Assembly (NCBI GenBank): GCA_017415775.1
Contig: JAFQFC010000024.1
Location: 1 to 45,381 of the forward strand
DNA from: Oscillospiraceae bacterium
Lineage (GTDB): Bacteria; Bacillota; Clostridia; Oscillospirales; Oscillospiraceae
Direction of reading: 5' to 3'
DNA: 45,381 bases
Shown one piece after another: positions 31,695 through 40,039 of the stretch. The notes under the pieces are model-generated. The model saw nothing but the letters and a program-made list of their open reading frames with translations. It was not told the origin of the DNA and searched no databases. The position numbers and the translations under genes were made by a program. Position 1 is the stretch's first letter; every line of letters starts with the position of its first letter.

Positions 31695-31958
31695 GGTTGC
31701 GGATAATTGTTGTTATGTAAATTGGCAATCATGGGTGGTGGGAGAATATTAGGGGGGAGATGTTTTTTAGGGGGAGATGTTTTTTAGGGGGAGATGTTTT
31801 TTAGGGGGAGATGTTTTTTAGGGGGAGAGATCGTAGGGGGCGATGTCCCCATCGCCCCGAAATCGCCGCACCGGCGGACCGTCCGGGAGGCCGGTCCCTA
31901 CGATCTTCTGCCGAAAGGCGGCGTAGGGGCGATTCACGAATCGCCCCCGCCCTACGGT
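31695..31958. repeat. Composite intergenic repeat, copy 6
   Basis: GGATAATTGTTGTTATGTAA box at 31701-31720, CATGGGTGG, a 17-bp tandem repeat, then GTAGGGGGCGATG-TCCC-CATCGCCCC, ACCGTCCGGGAGGCCGGTCCCTACG and GTAGGGGCGATTC-AC-GAATCGCCCC. Same order as at 15012 and 22365. No gene is present. Confidence 0.82.
31752..31819. repeat. 17-bp tandem repeat, four units
   Basis: AGGGGGAGATGTTTTTT at 31769, 31786 and 31803, with a first unit at 31752 that has G for the leading A. A partial unit follows. The period equals that at 22587-22637, but the sequence is unrelated. Confidence 0.92.
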
Positions 31959-31959
31959 G

Positions 31960-33069
31960 TCACACGCCCCAGGCGGCGCCGTGCTTTTCAAAGAGCTGCA
32001 CAAAGCGCTTTTTCTGGGCGGGGGTCATGCGGGAAGCGTACTGCTCCGCCAGCGCCACGGCGGCGGCTTCGTTGCCGGCCTTGAGGTAGTTGCCCATGGC
32101 ACGCTGCAGACTTTCGGCGGCGGCAGAGCTGAGGGACTCCTGCTTCTTCTCCCCGGTCTGGGTCTTGCCGCTGTTGGCCTTGCGGCCATCGGAGGCCTTC
32201 TGCTCCTGCTTGGCCTTGTCGGCAAAGTAGTCCAGCAGCAGCTTATATTGATCGAAATCTCGCTGATATGCGTCCTGATAGCCCTCGTCGGAGCGTTCCA
32301 GCTCCGCCAGCCAGGCTTCGTAGGCCTGCTCCCAGGCGGCCTTTTCCTGTGCCTGCGCATCCAGCGCCGCCTCGTACTTGTCCTGCAGCGCCTTGCCCTC
32401 GGCCTGATGGCGAGCCAGGGCCTGCTGCTCCAGCTCGGGGAGCAGGGCGGCCAGCTGCTGCATGTACTGGTTGTAGGACTGCTGGGCCGCCGTCTGGGCA
32501 TAGCTGGAGCCGTAGCCGCCGGTGAGCGCCGCCGCCTGACCCAGCGTGTCGGCCATGGCGGCCTCGCCGCCCTGCTGGTACAGGCGGGCGTAGGTCTGAT
32601 AGGCGGCGTCCTGTTCGGGATCGTAGGAAAAACCGCCCTGCGCCGTCAGCTGACGGTACAGGCGCTGGAGCTCCTCGTCGAAGGTGGAGGTATAGTCGCC
32701 GGGCTTGGTGGCCGACAGGCTCTCACGCAGGGCCTGGGCTGCCTGCACCTCGTCGGAGGGCTGATAGCCCTGCTCCAGCGCCGCCAGACGGTCGCTGGTC
32801 TCATCGGACACGCCGGAGAGCACCTGCTTGCCGGTGGTGCCGGTGGTGCCGGGGGTAACGGTGGTGCCCAGCAGGCTGCTCCAGGTGTTCTTGCCCACGA
32901 TGCCGTCCACGGCAAGGCCCTGCTTTTTCTGATAATCCTTCACGGCGCTGCGGGTGGCGCTGCCGAAGCGGCCGTCCACGGCCAGATTGTAGCCGTTTTC
33001 GTTCAGCTTCTTCTGCAGTTCCTTGACAGAGCTGCCGCTGCTGCCGTATTTGATGGTGGCATATGCCAT
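31960..33069 (-). CDS. Phage-cassette peptidoglycan-binding protein with long helical tail
   Basis: A 369-residue protein. Residues 1-68 form a PG_binding_1 domain (GSSGSSVKELQKKLNENGYN, then AVDGRFGSATRSAVKDYQKK). A Thr/Gly linker follows, then about 280 residues of Ala/Gln/Glu-rich predicted coiled coil. No amidase, lysozyme or peptidase motif is visible, so it is not an endolysin by sequence. It is the last gene of the cassette; a role in cell-wall contact or as an ejected/tail-tip protein is possible. The start at 33069 follows AAGGAGAAC. Confidence 0.8.
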   Translation of the reverse strand: MAYATIKYGSSGSSVKELQKKLNENGYNLAVDGRFGSATRSAVKDYQKKQGLAVDGIVGKNTWSSLLGTTVTPGTTGTTGKQVLSGVSDETSDRLAALEQGYQPSDEVQAAQALRESLSATKPGDYTSTFDEELQRLYRQLTAQGGFSYDPEQDAAYQTYARLYQQGGEAAMADTLGQAAALTGGYGSSYAQTAAQQSYNQYMQQLAALLPELEQQALARHQAEGKALQDKYEAALDAQAQEKAAWEQAYEAWLAELERSDEGYQDAYQRDFDQYKLLLDYFADKAKQEQKASDGRKANSGKTQTGEKKQESLSSAAAESLQRAMGNYLKAGNEAAAVALAEQYASRMTPAQKKRFVQLFEKHGAAWGV

Positions 33070-33087
33070 TTTTGTGTTCTCCTTCCT

Positions 33088-34848
33088 TTACGCCGTCCGC
33101 TTCCAGACATTGACTGCCAGGTACGGCGGCATGTTGTTGTGGGGTGCGCTGCCGCCGGCGGCGGTGGTTTCCACGCCGTGGGCCGTGCCGCTGCTGGAGG
33201 GGATGTAGATCTCGGCAGCAGTTTTGCCGGTCATGGTGCGGTACGTTTCGTGGCGATGGCTGGGCATTTCCTCCACCGTCAGCGTGTGCTGCGCCTCGCC
33301 GCCGGTGCTGCCGAGGGCGTAGCTGCTGCCTGAGGCCAGCAAAAATACGTCCCGGATCCGCTGCCACGTGCCGCCGAAGAGGGCGGCGGGATCGGTACTC
33401 GCCACCGACAGATAGATGCTGCCCACGGGGTAGATGCGGTCGAAGTTGATCTTGCCCCACGGCGTGGCGTCGGTGTCGTTCACCGGGTCGGGCAGGCCGG
33501 TGAGGGGATGGCCGTTCATCCACACGCCCCACGCCATGTCCACACCCGGCTGTTCCGGGTACTTGCCGAAGCCTGCGCCCACGCCGCCCTCAGCCAGCGC
33601 AAAGCTGACCGACTCGGTGGGCACGGTGCAGACCACCCGCTTCTCCTCGCCCAGATCGTCACGGGCCACCACCTCCACCTCGTAGGAGGTGTCGGCAGCG
33701 AAACCGGACAGCACCTTCCCCTGCCCGCCGGTCAGAGTGGTCTCGCCGCTCCACGAGCCGTTCACCCGGCGGTAGCGGCAGGCAAGGTGCAGGCCGTTGT
33801 TCCCGTCCACGCTGCTGACCTGTCCCACCGCCAGCACGGAAACGTACACGCCGCTGTCATTGGCGCTGCCGTCAGCGCTGCAGCGGCGCACCTGCGTGCG
33901 CAGCAGCACAGGGGGATGGTAGTCGTGCACCTGCACGCTGCTGCCCGACACCACCGCCGTGCGGCCACGGGAATCGGTGACGGTCAGCCGGGGCGTCACC
34001 GCACCGGCCTGCTGCAGGGGGATGCGGCCGCTGCTGCCGCTGACCGTCTGGCCGGCACAGCTCATGGATACTTGCGTCACGGATGCGCCGATGCCGCCTG
34101 CCGGCTCTGCCTCATAGCAAAGGCGGCTGTGGCCCTTCACGGCCACGCCCCAGCCGGCCGCTGCGCCGTCGCTTTCCACCCAGACCGTCAGCCGGGCCGA
34201 AGGCACCATACTGCCGGGGACCAGCACCGTCACCGGCACTTCCCGGCTGCCCAGCAGCGTCTCGCCGCTGTAGGTCTCCAGCGTCAGCAACGCCTGGGCC
34301 GAGGTGGCATCGGGGATCTGCGCTGCCAGGGCCGTGGGCGGCGTCCACTCTACGGTGGTGGACTCCGTCAGTGCGGCAATGGTGCCGCTGCTGCTGCCCA
34401 GCGTATAGCGCAGGGTGTGGCGCAGCCCCTCCGTGGCCGGGGTGATGTGGATCGTCCCGGCGCTGCCCAGGGTGAAGGTTCCCGCCGTCAGTTCGCTGGC
34501 ACGGGGGATGTCCGTCAGGACCAGTTCCTTGTTGGCGTAGATCCAGCGCACCGAGGTATTCACGTCGAAGGACGCCGCCACCTGCACCGTCTTTTTGCCG
34601 TCCGGATCGTGCTGCACGGTACGGGTGGCGGAATAGAGGGTCGTGGTGGTGTTCTTATGCACCTTTTTCGCCGCCAGCGAGGCGATCTGCGCCCCGTCCA
34701 GCGTGATGGTACCGGAGGTGCTGCCGGTCTCGTTCCACGTGCCGTAGGAGGTGGTGATCTTCAGAACAATGGAGATCTTGCTGGTGTTGGCCACCTTGTC
34801 GACGGAGCCTTCCACCTCCTGCACCGTCAATGTCAAACTTGCTGCCAT
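33088..34848 (-). CDS. Phage tail fibre/collar-like protein
   Basis: A 586-residue protein. The N-terminal part (SLTLTVQEVEGSVDKVANTS…) resembles DUF859-type phage structural proteins built of beta-sandwich repeats. The C-terminus has the baseplate/collar pattern YPVGSIYLSVASTDPAALFG, HTLTVEEMPSHRHE and HNNMPPYLAVNVWKRTA, which forms receptor-facing trimers in many phages. It probably recognises the host surface. It sits 3 bases from the 34852 gene, with no room for a separate promoter. Confidence 0.85.
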   Translation of the reverse strand: MAASLTLTVQEVEGSVDKVANTSKISIVLKITTSYGTWNETGSTSGTITLDGAQIASLAAKKVHKNTTTTLYSATRTVQHDPDGKKTVQVAASFDVNTSVRWIYANKELVLTDIPRASELTAGTFTLGSAGTIHITPATEGLRHTLRYTLGSSSGTIAALTESTTVEWTPPTALAAQIPDATSAQALLTLETYSGETLLGSREVPVTVLVPGSMVPSARLTVWVESDGAAAGWGVAVKGHSRLCYEAEPAGGIGASVTQVSMSCAGQTVSGSSGRIPLQQAGAVTPRLTVTDSRGRTAVVSGSSVQVHDYHPPVLLRTQVRRCSADGSANDSGVYVSVLAVGQVSSVDGNNGLHLACRYRRVNGSWSGETTLTGGQGKVLSGFAADTSYEVEVVARDDLGEEKRVVCTVPTESVSFALAEGGVGAGFGKYPEQPGVDMAWGVWMNGHPLTGLPDPVNDTDATPWGKINFDRIYPVGSIYLSVASTDPAALFGGTWQRIRDVFLLASGSSYALGSTGGEAQHTLTVEEMPSHRHETYRTMTGKTAAEIYIPSSSGTAHGVETTAAGGSAPHNNMPPYLAVNVWKRTA

Positions 34849-34851
34849 GGC

Positions 34852-35604
34852 TTACCCTCCGATCCACTTGAAGGCCAGCCCGTTGTCGGTGGAGATCTCC
34901 CACCGGCCCAGGGTCAGGCCCTCCAGCACCGTGATGTTGCTGATGTACAGTCGGTTGTTGCTGACGTAGGCCACCTCCGTGGCGTCCTGCCAGAAGGAGA
35001 GCTTGGCGGCGGTGTAGGTGGCACGGAAGTTCTTCTGCTCCACCACCGTTTCCCCGTCGATCTCCTGCACCGTCAGGTCCTGACCCACCGCCACGCCGTA
35101 CACCGGCACGGCGCCGTCGTAGTAGACGATGCCGGTGCGGATATAGCCGCCGGTCTCCACCCGATAGCTTTCAAAGGCGGCGTCCACCGCCGCCACGTTG
35201 CGCTGCAGGTCGGAGATGAAGCTGTAGTACTGGGTGAGTGCCTCTGCGTTGCCCTCGATGGTGCTGTTCACCTGCTGCAGGTACGTGCCAAAGTCGCTGA
35301 CCGCCACGTATTGCCCCTGCAGCGACAGCTGAAGGCGGTCCATCTCGCTGTGGATCTGCTCCGCCGTGCGCACGATCAGGCTTTTCAGCTGGTCATACTG
35401 CTGCTTCTCCTCATCGGTGGCGGCGGGACGGACGGCAGGCGTCACCACGTCCTGCCCGCCCCGTCCGTCCAGACTGTCCGGTCCGCCCAGCTGCTGCAAC
35501 GCCAGATTCAGCTGCTGGGCCATCTGGCAGAGGTAGGCGTACTGCCGCTGCATCTGCTGCTGCAGGCTTCCCTCCGGATGAGGCGGCATGAGAAAGGTGT
35601 TCAT
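34852..35604 (-). CDS. Phage tail-associated structural protein
   Basis: A 250-residue protein. The N-terminal 160 residues are Gln-rich and helical (QQQMQRQYAYLCQMAQQLN), the C-terminal part is beta-rich (ETGGYIRTGIVYYDGAVPVY). It overlaps the upstream tail gene by 4 bases (ATGA). Its position between a propeller-like tail protein and the fibre suggests a connector or fibre-base role. No specific family recognised. Confidence 0.7.
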   Translation of the reverse strand: MNTFLMPPHPEGSLQQQMQRQYAYLCQMAQQLNLALQQLGGPDSLDGRGGQDVVTPAVRPAATDEEKQQYDQLKSLIVRTAEQIHSEMDRLQLSLQGQYVAVSDFGTYLQQVNSTIEGNAEALTQYYSFISDLQRNVAAVDAAFESYRVETGGYIRTGIVYYDGAVPVYGVAVGQDLTVQEIDGETVVEQKNFRATYTAAKLSFWQDATEVAYVSNNRLYISNITVLEGLTLGRWEISTDNGLAFKWIGG

Positions 35605-37319
35605 GTCTCGTCACTTCCCTTCTCATACACGGCGCTGACGGCATAGACCACGCACTCGCCGCTGCCCTGCAGGCGCAGCATGGTCTGGGCGCAGCGGCGG
35701 GGCCGCAGATGCAGCGTCACCGCCTGCGTCACGTCACGCCCGGTGACGCTGCCGCCTGTCTCCCAGGTGCGGCCGTCGTCATAGCTCAGCGCCGCCTCCA
35801 CTGTGGCCCCCGGTGCCAGCCGCAGCCGCAGGCTCAGCCGGATGGGATACTTGTGCCACGCACTTTCCAGTCCCAGCGCCGTGCTGCAGGCCATCCACGC
35901 CACGTCGCCCTCCGCCGTGCCGTGGCGGCCCTGCAGATCGTACAGCGTGCCGTCTTCGGCCAGGGCGCACAAACTGCCGTCCCACACCGCAAAGCCCATG
36001 ACCGCCAGCTCGTCCTCCCGATGCCACAGCTGGCGGCGGCTGTCGTAGACCAGCAGGTGCTGATCGCCCGATTCATCGGCGGCGCTGAGCCAGTATTTGC
36101 CCTCCAGCGCACCGGCCACACCGCCGTGGAGCCGGAGATGGCCCAGCGACCGGGACATGACCACCGGCAAGCTGCCGTCAAAGGCGTACACGCCGTCCCG
36201 GCCCAGATACAGCAGCGTACCATCCACGGCGCACACGCTGCCGTGACTGCCGGCCGCTGCGCCGGGACAGACCATGGTCACCACCTGATGGGCGCCGGTG
36301 GCGCTGGGATAGAGGCGCTCGATGCAGCGGTCCTTGAAAAAGAGGACCGTCCCCAGCCAGGACGCCGCTGCGGTGAACGGTCCGTCGCTGCCCCGGGCGG
36401 CGGCGTAGCTGTCGGTGCTGAGCCCTTCGTAGCAATGCCAGTTGGTGAAGTCGCCCAGCTTGCTGGCGTAGATCTCGTTGACGGCCCGGCCGTTCACGAG
36501 GCCGTACTTGCAGCCCCACAGGCGGTTGCCGCATTCGGTGACGAAGTCCATGTCCGGCACGCTGCGGCGCACCGTCACGGCAGCCGTCTGCATGCTGTCA
36601 CCGGCGGCGGTAACGCCCAGCACGATGGCGTCGTCCTGTACCAGACGCAGCACGTGCAGGCCGTTGAGGGCTGCCTGCTCACAGCCGAAGAGCTCCACGC
36701 CGTCGCCGGCGGCAAAGCCCACGCCGATGCCGGCGCAGCGCAGCATGGTACACACGTCCGCTGCCGCCGTCCAGACGCCTTCGCTGTACTGCCGCAGCAC
36801 CGGCTCCTTGCCGCTCAGGTCCAGCCACAGCGGCTCTTCCTCCGGGGCAGCCGGAGGCGTCTCGGCGGCCAGATAATCCTCCCACGCCATGCCGTCGCTG
36901 CGGCACAGGGAGATCTGCACCTCGTTTTGGGTGGTCACCGTATTCTCCATGGAACCAAATTGGCTCAGATCCCGGAGATTCACCCACAGCTTGTCGGGGA
37001 ACACCAGCAGATACGCACCCATGGACAAGAACTGCTTCTCCCCCGCCGTCAGCACAGCGCCCACCGCCGTGCCGCCCACGTACAGGGTTTGGCCGTCCAC
37101 CCAGATCAGCGTCTCCTTGTCCGTCACGCCGCCGGGCTGGGCCAGACGGGTCACCACGGAGCGCTGAGGGCGGCTTCGCAGCGCACCCTCGCCGTCGCTG
37201 CACAGATTCTCCATGGCGGCGATGCTGTTTTCCGCCGGACGGTCACGCAGATCCAGTCCGCCGAAGCGGCTCACCGTCACACGATGCAGGGCCGGCGTTT
37301 TCATACGGGAAAAGAACAT
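35601..37319 (-). CDS. Propeller-like phage tail/head-completion protein
   Basis: A 572-residue protein starting MKTPALHRVTVSRFGGLDLR, then AAMENLCSDGEGALRSRPQR. Repeated 'WVDGQTLYVGG', 'CGNRLWGCKYGLVNG', 'VDGTLLYLGRDGVYAFDG' and 'VWDGSLCALAEDGTLYD' strands indicate a beta-propeller-like fold as in podovirus tail tubular/stabilisation proteins. The 'N-x-x-x-x-x-G-x-L-R-x-R-P' opening is typical of that group. It probably closes the head-tail channel in a short-tailed particle. ATGA-coupled to the next gene. Confidence 0.75.
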   Translation of the reverse strand: MFFSRMKTPALHRVTVSRFGGLDLRDRPAENSIAAMENLCSDGEGALRSRPQRSVVTRLAQPGGVTDKETLIWVDGQTLYVGGTAVGAVLTAGEKQFLSMGAYLLVFPDKLWVNLRDLSQFGSMENTVTTQNEVQISLCRSDGMAWEDYLAAETPPAAPEEEPLWLDLSGKEPVLRQYSEGVWTAAADVCTMLRCAGIGVGFAAGDGVELFGCEQAALNGLHVLRLVQDDAIVLGVTAAGDSMQTAAVTVRRSVPDMDFVTECGNRLWGCKYGLVNGRAVNEIYASKLGDFTNWHCYEGLSTDSYAAARGSDGPFTAAASWLGTVLFFKDRCIERLYPSATGAHQVVTMVCPGAAAGSHGSVCAVDGTLLYLGRDGVYAFDGSLPVVMSRSLGHLRLHGGVAGALEGKYWLSAADESGDQHLLVYDSRRQLWHREDELAVMGFAVWDGSLCALAEDGTLYDLQGRHGTAEGDVAWMACSTALGLESAWHKYPIRLSLRLRLAPGATVEAALSYDDGRTWETGGSVTGRDVTQAVTLHLRPRRCAQTMLRLQGSGECVVYAVSAVYEKGSDET

Positions 37320-37334
37320 GGTCTGCCCCTCCCC

Positions 37335-37688
37335 TCAGCACAGCTTCAGCGCAGCGGCACGCTTTGCCTTGGCGCCGCCCCGGCCGTGATAATCCCGCCA
37401 GCTGAGGAACAGCTCGTTCCACGCCGTCATGGCGTTGTTGTAGCGCTCCATCTCCCGGTTGGCGAAATGGATCTGGGCCTCCACATAGCGGCTGTACAGG
37501 CCGTCGTAGGGCAGCTCGATCAGCAGCTCGTCGCCGTCGTCGAGACTGCCGGGCAGCGCCGCCCCCAGCTCCAGCGCAGCGAAACACTCCGCCTGCAGCA
37601 GCCAGTGGCGCTTCTGCTCGTCGGTGCAGCTGTTGGGCAGCAGGTCATCCACCTGACTGAGCACCCAACCCACCGTTACATGGGACAT
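37335..37688 (-). CDS. Head-tail connector-like protein
   Basis: A 117-residue, mainly helical protein (VGWVLSQVDDLLPNSCTDEQ, YSRYVEAQIHFANREMERYN, ending RAAALKLC). Size and position, between capsid and tail genes, fit a gp6/adaptor-type connector. The N-terminus 'V…WVLSQVDDLLPN…' resembles small adaptor proteins of Clostridia prophages. Start 37688 follows AAAGGAGG. Confidence 0.7.
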   Translation of the reverse strand: MSHVTVGWVLSQVDDLLPNSCTDEQKRHWLLQAECFAALELGAALPGSLDDGDELLIELPYDGLYSRYVEAQIHFANREMERYNNAMTAWNELFLSWRDYHGRGGAKAKRAAALKLC

Positions 37689-37704
37689 ACAGCCCCCTCC
37701 TTTC

Positions 37705-37905
37705 TCACTCCGCCATCTTCTCCACGAAGCGGCGGGCCTCCTCGGCCATGCGGCGGTTGTTGTCCAGCACCTCGGCCACGTAGGCAGGCACTTCCACCTC
37801 CACACCCTTCATGATCTTGAAGCTGCGGCCGTTGACCGAAACGATCACAAAGTTCTCCTCATTCTTTCTGCCCCGGGGCAGCATTACCTTGGTCATCTTG
37901 TCCAT
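37705..37905 (-). CDS. Small phage structural-region protein
   Basis: A 66-residue protein, MDKMTKVMLPRGRKNEENFV, then a hydrophobic strand region and an amphipathic C-terminal helix (NNRRMAEEARRFVEKMAE). The start follows TAGGAG. It lies between the capsid and connector genes, where phages often encode a small head-decoration or completion protein. No family recognised. Confidence 0.7.
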   Translation of the reverse strand: MDKMTKVMLPRGRKNEENFVIVSVNGRSFKIMKGVEVEVPAYVAEVLDNNRRMAEEARRFVEKMAE

Positions 37906-37920
37906 AAAAATCTCCTATCT

Positions 37921-38105
37921 AAATTTTCCTCTTTGCCTTCTCCCTCGGGAGAAGGTGCCCCGAAGGGGCGGATGAGGGGCGCTCTACCCTCGCACCCGCC
38001 CCTTCGCCAACCGTTCCCTGTTCATTCCCAGTTCCCCTCATCAGCCGCACTTTCGTGCGTCAGCTTCCCCCCAAGGGGAAGCCAAAGAGGAAGTGTTCAT
38101 CGCTT
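37921..38105. repeat. Inverted pair of two-hairpin repeats after the capsid gene
   Basis: Left: CTTCTCCCTCGGGAGAAG, then GCCCCGAAGGGGC and GGATGAGGGGCGCTCT. Right, in opposite orientation: CCCCTCATCAGCCGCAC…GTGCGTCAGC and CTTCCCCCCAAGGGGAAG. Together they make a large palindrome between the capsid stop (38110) and the next gene. Confidence 0.78.
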
Positions 38106-38109
38106 GTCC

Positions 38110-39105
38110 TCAGTTGGCCTGGTCGGTATTGGAAGAGCTGGAGCCGCACTCCACACGCACCATGTACTCGTCGTACAGGATGGCGGCGGCGTGGATACCC
38201 TTCCAGCCCACGGTGCTGCGCTGATCCAGAGGATCGGCGGTGCCGGAGCTGCCGCGGGGCTTGACGATGACCTCGGTGCCCTCGCTCAGATCCACCACGC
38301 CGTAAGCGCCCTTGCCCAGGAACAGGCAGGCGTACACGGCGCAGCCGTTCTTGCCCTCCTTCCAGACCTTGGCCTCGGTGGACTCCACGAAGCGTACGCC
38401 GTGCAGCTCGCCGATCTCACCGTTGAAGAGCTCCGTGGTGGCGGCGTACTGGTGTGCGTTCAGCCAGTCGGGGTCCATGCGCAGGTCGAAGGCCACGCTG
38501 GGATGGATGATGCAGATGTACTTGCCGTCGATCTTGGGGGCGTTCATCTTCTTCAGCTGCATGGCGGCATAGGCCACCAGGCCGCTGGTCAGGCGGCACA
38601 GGTGATCCAGCTGAGAGCGGCTGGTGATCTCGGTGCCGTCCATGTGGGGTGCATAGATCACCTGATTGCCCTGCAGGATCTCGTTGCGGGTCACGGTGTC
38701 CAGGGTCAGGCCCATGTTGGCACCGTGACGGTCGGTGATCTCCAGCACCACGTCGTCGATGGCGGTCAGATCCAGCATGTCGGACACGGTGGTGTAGTCG
38801 CCGTACTGAGCCAGCTCCTTGGTGATGTAGCTGACGGAGATGCCGCTGCCGTCGGGAGTCACGCCCTCGGTCAGGGGAGTCAGCGCCTTTTCGAAAGAGC
38901 CGAACTTACGCCACTCCACGGTCTTGCCGCCGCCCACAGGCAGGGCCTTGGTGGCAGCGAACTGGTTGTGGACCAGCTGAGGCTTGGCGTTCTCCAGCAG
39001 CTCCATGCCGTAGTAGGTCTTCATCTCGGCGCTCAGGCCGCCGGTGGTCTGGGTGTTCATGTCACCTGCAAACAGCTGCAGGTGGATGTTCTTGGTGTTG
39101 TTCAT
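38110..39105 (-). CDS. N4-gp56 family major capsid protein
   Basis: A 331-residue capsid protein of the N4-gp56 family, found in short-tailed and many Firmicutes phages. TYYGMELLENAKPQLVHNQF and ALPVGGGKTVEWRKFGSFEK, then LTPLTEGVTPDG, are family hallmarks, and AAILYDEYMVRVECG ends the fold. The first residues, MNNTKNIHLQLFAGDM, contain LQLFA, resembling the LQFFA site cut by Prp proteases in ribosomal protein L27 and some phage proteins. Cleavage after Phe12 would leave a mature N-terminus at Ala13. The start at 39105 follows AAAGGAG; an upstream ATG at 39126 has no ribosome site. Confidence 0.92.
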   Translation of the reverse strand: MNNTKNIHLQLFAGDMNTQTTGGLSAEMKTYYGMELLENAKPQLVHNQFAATKALPVGGGKTVEWRKFGSFEKALTPLTEGVTPDGSGISVSYITKELAQYGDYTTVSDMLDLTAIDDVVLEITDRHGANMGLTLDTVTRNEILQGNQVIYAPHMDGTEITSRSQLDHLCRLTSGLVAYAAMQLKKMNAPKIDGKYICIIHPSVAFDLRMDPDWLNAHQYAATTELFNGEIGELHGVRFVESTEAKVWKEGKNGCAVYACLFLGKGAYGVVDLSEGTEVIVKPRGSSGTADPLDQRSTVGWKGIHAAAILYDEYMVRVECGSSSSNTDQAN

Positions 39106-39125
39106 TGTTGAAAATTCTCCTTTCA

Positions 39126-39410
39126 TCTTTGCCTTCCCCTTTGGGGGAAGGTGTCAGCAAAGCTGACGGATGAGGGGCGCTCTTCTTTCGCTGCCCCCCG
39201 CAAAATGCGCTCCAATGATGTGTCGCTGCTGCGACATGATGCGGAGCTTACGCTCCATGATGCGTTTCCGCGATGCGGAAACATGATGTGCTGTCCGTTC
39301 TCATGCGCCGCAGGCGTGCATCATTTGCGCAGCAAGCATCATGCCCTTAGGGCACATCATCCGTTCCGCAGGGAACGGACATCATTTTGATGCCCTCCGG
39401 CCATCAAAAC
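39126..39410. repeat. Two-hairpin repeat plus ATGATG/CATCAT hairpin array (copy 1)
   Basis: 39131-39180 is CTTCCCCTTTGGGGGAAG, TCAGCAAAGCTGA and GGATGAGGGGCGCTCT. From 39215 ATGATG recurs at 39215, 39236, 39257 and 39283, and CATCAT at 39319, 39337, 39355 and 39380. Hairpins between the words differ: GTCGC-TGCT-GCGAC, GGAGC-TTAC-GCTCC, GTTTCCGC-GAT-GCGGAAAC, GCCC-TTA-GGGC, CCGTTCC-GCA-GGGAACGG. A terminal TTTTGATG/CATCAAAA hairpin contains the scaffold-like gene's stop. Confidence 0.85.
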
Positions 39411-39985
39411 CGGATCTTCTCCCCGTCCATGACCCTTCGGCGGATGTCGGCCAGCTCGCTGCCGGTCAGCTTCCGGGGATCCACACGGCTCACCGCCGTG
39501 CTGCGTCCCCCGCCTTCCCGGACACGCCTTGCCCCGGCAGCCACCGTTCCGGCGGCCCGGCGTGCCGTCTGCTGTGCGGCGTAGGCCATGGCCCGGCCCA
39601 TCAGCTCACGGCTGTGGACCACCTCGTAGGCGGTGCGGGGCGCTACCCCGGCGGCGATCAGGCGGGAAAACTCCCGGTTTTCCACCTCACGCCGCCAGTC
39701 GAACTCGGGATACACCGCACCCACCTCCTGCTGGGCCGCTTCCAGCGCAGCAAAGGCGGCACGGGCCGACTCCTGCTGATGCTGCTGGCGATGGCGCAGG
39801 GCTTCGTTCTCCCGGCGCAGGGTGCGCAGCCGTCCGTCCAGGATCTTCTGCACACGCCGGTCAAACGCCTCCTTGTAAGGGCCTCGGATCAGGTCCTCAA
39901 AGTCCTGATGCTCCCCGGCGTCGGGAGCCGCTGCGCCCGTGTTGTCAGTCATTTCGACCTGCTGCTGTAGGATCTCGTTTTCCAT
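39404..39985 (-). CDS. Scaffold-like phage head protein
   Basis: A 193-residue acidic/basic helical protein. The centre (FDRRVQKILDGRLRTLRREN, then RHRQQHQQESARAAFAALEA) is coiled coil, followed by a Tyr/Glu region and a basic end (TGSELADIRRRVMDGEKIRF). Size, helicity and position between the Prp-like protease and the capsid gene fit a capsid-assembly scaffold. The start at 39985 follows GAAAGGAGC. It has no LQxFA-type N-terminus, unlike the capsid protein. Confidence 0.75.
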   Translation of the reverse strand: MENEILQQQVEMTDNTGAAAPDAGEHQDFEDLIRGPYKEAFDRRVQKILDGRLRTLRRENEALRHRQQHQQESARAAFAALEAAQQEVGAVYPEFDWRREVENREFSRLIAAGVAPRTAYEVVHSRELMGRAMAYAAQQTARRAAGTVAAGARRVREGGGRSTAVSRVDPRKLTGSELADIRRRVMDGEKIRF

Positions 39986-40039
39986 ACTGCTCCTTTCTTC
40001 CCGTGGTAAGCCACGACCTCGCCACCCAACCACCCATCA

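Noticed and set aside
33508-35646. Long plus-strand open frame of 712 codons opposite the tail genes
   Set aside because: His/Ala/Gly/Arg-rich translation typical of antisense frames in GC-rich DNA; the minus strand holds recognisable phage proteins with ribosome sites and overlaps.
39215-39385. Possible CRISPR array from regularly spaced ATGATG words
   Set aside because: Words are only six bases, switch orientation halfway, and the spacers are self-complementary hairpins. No cas genes are present.
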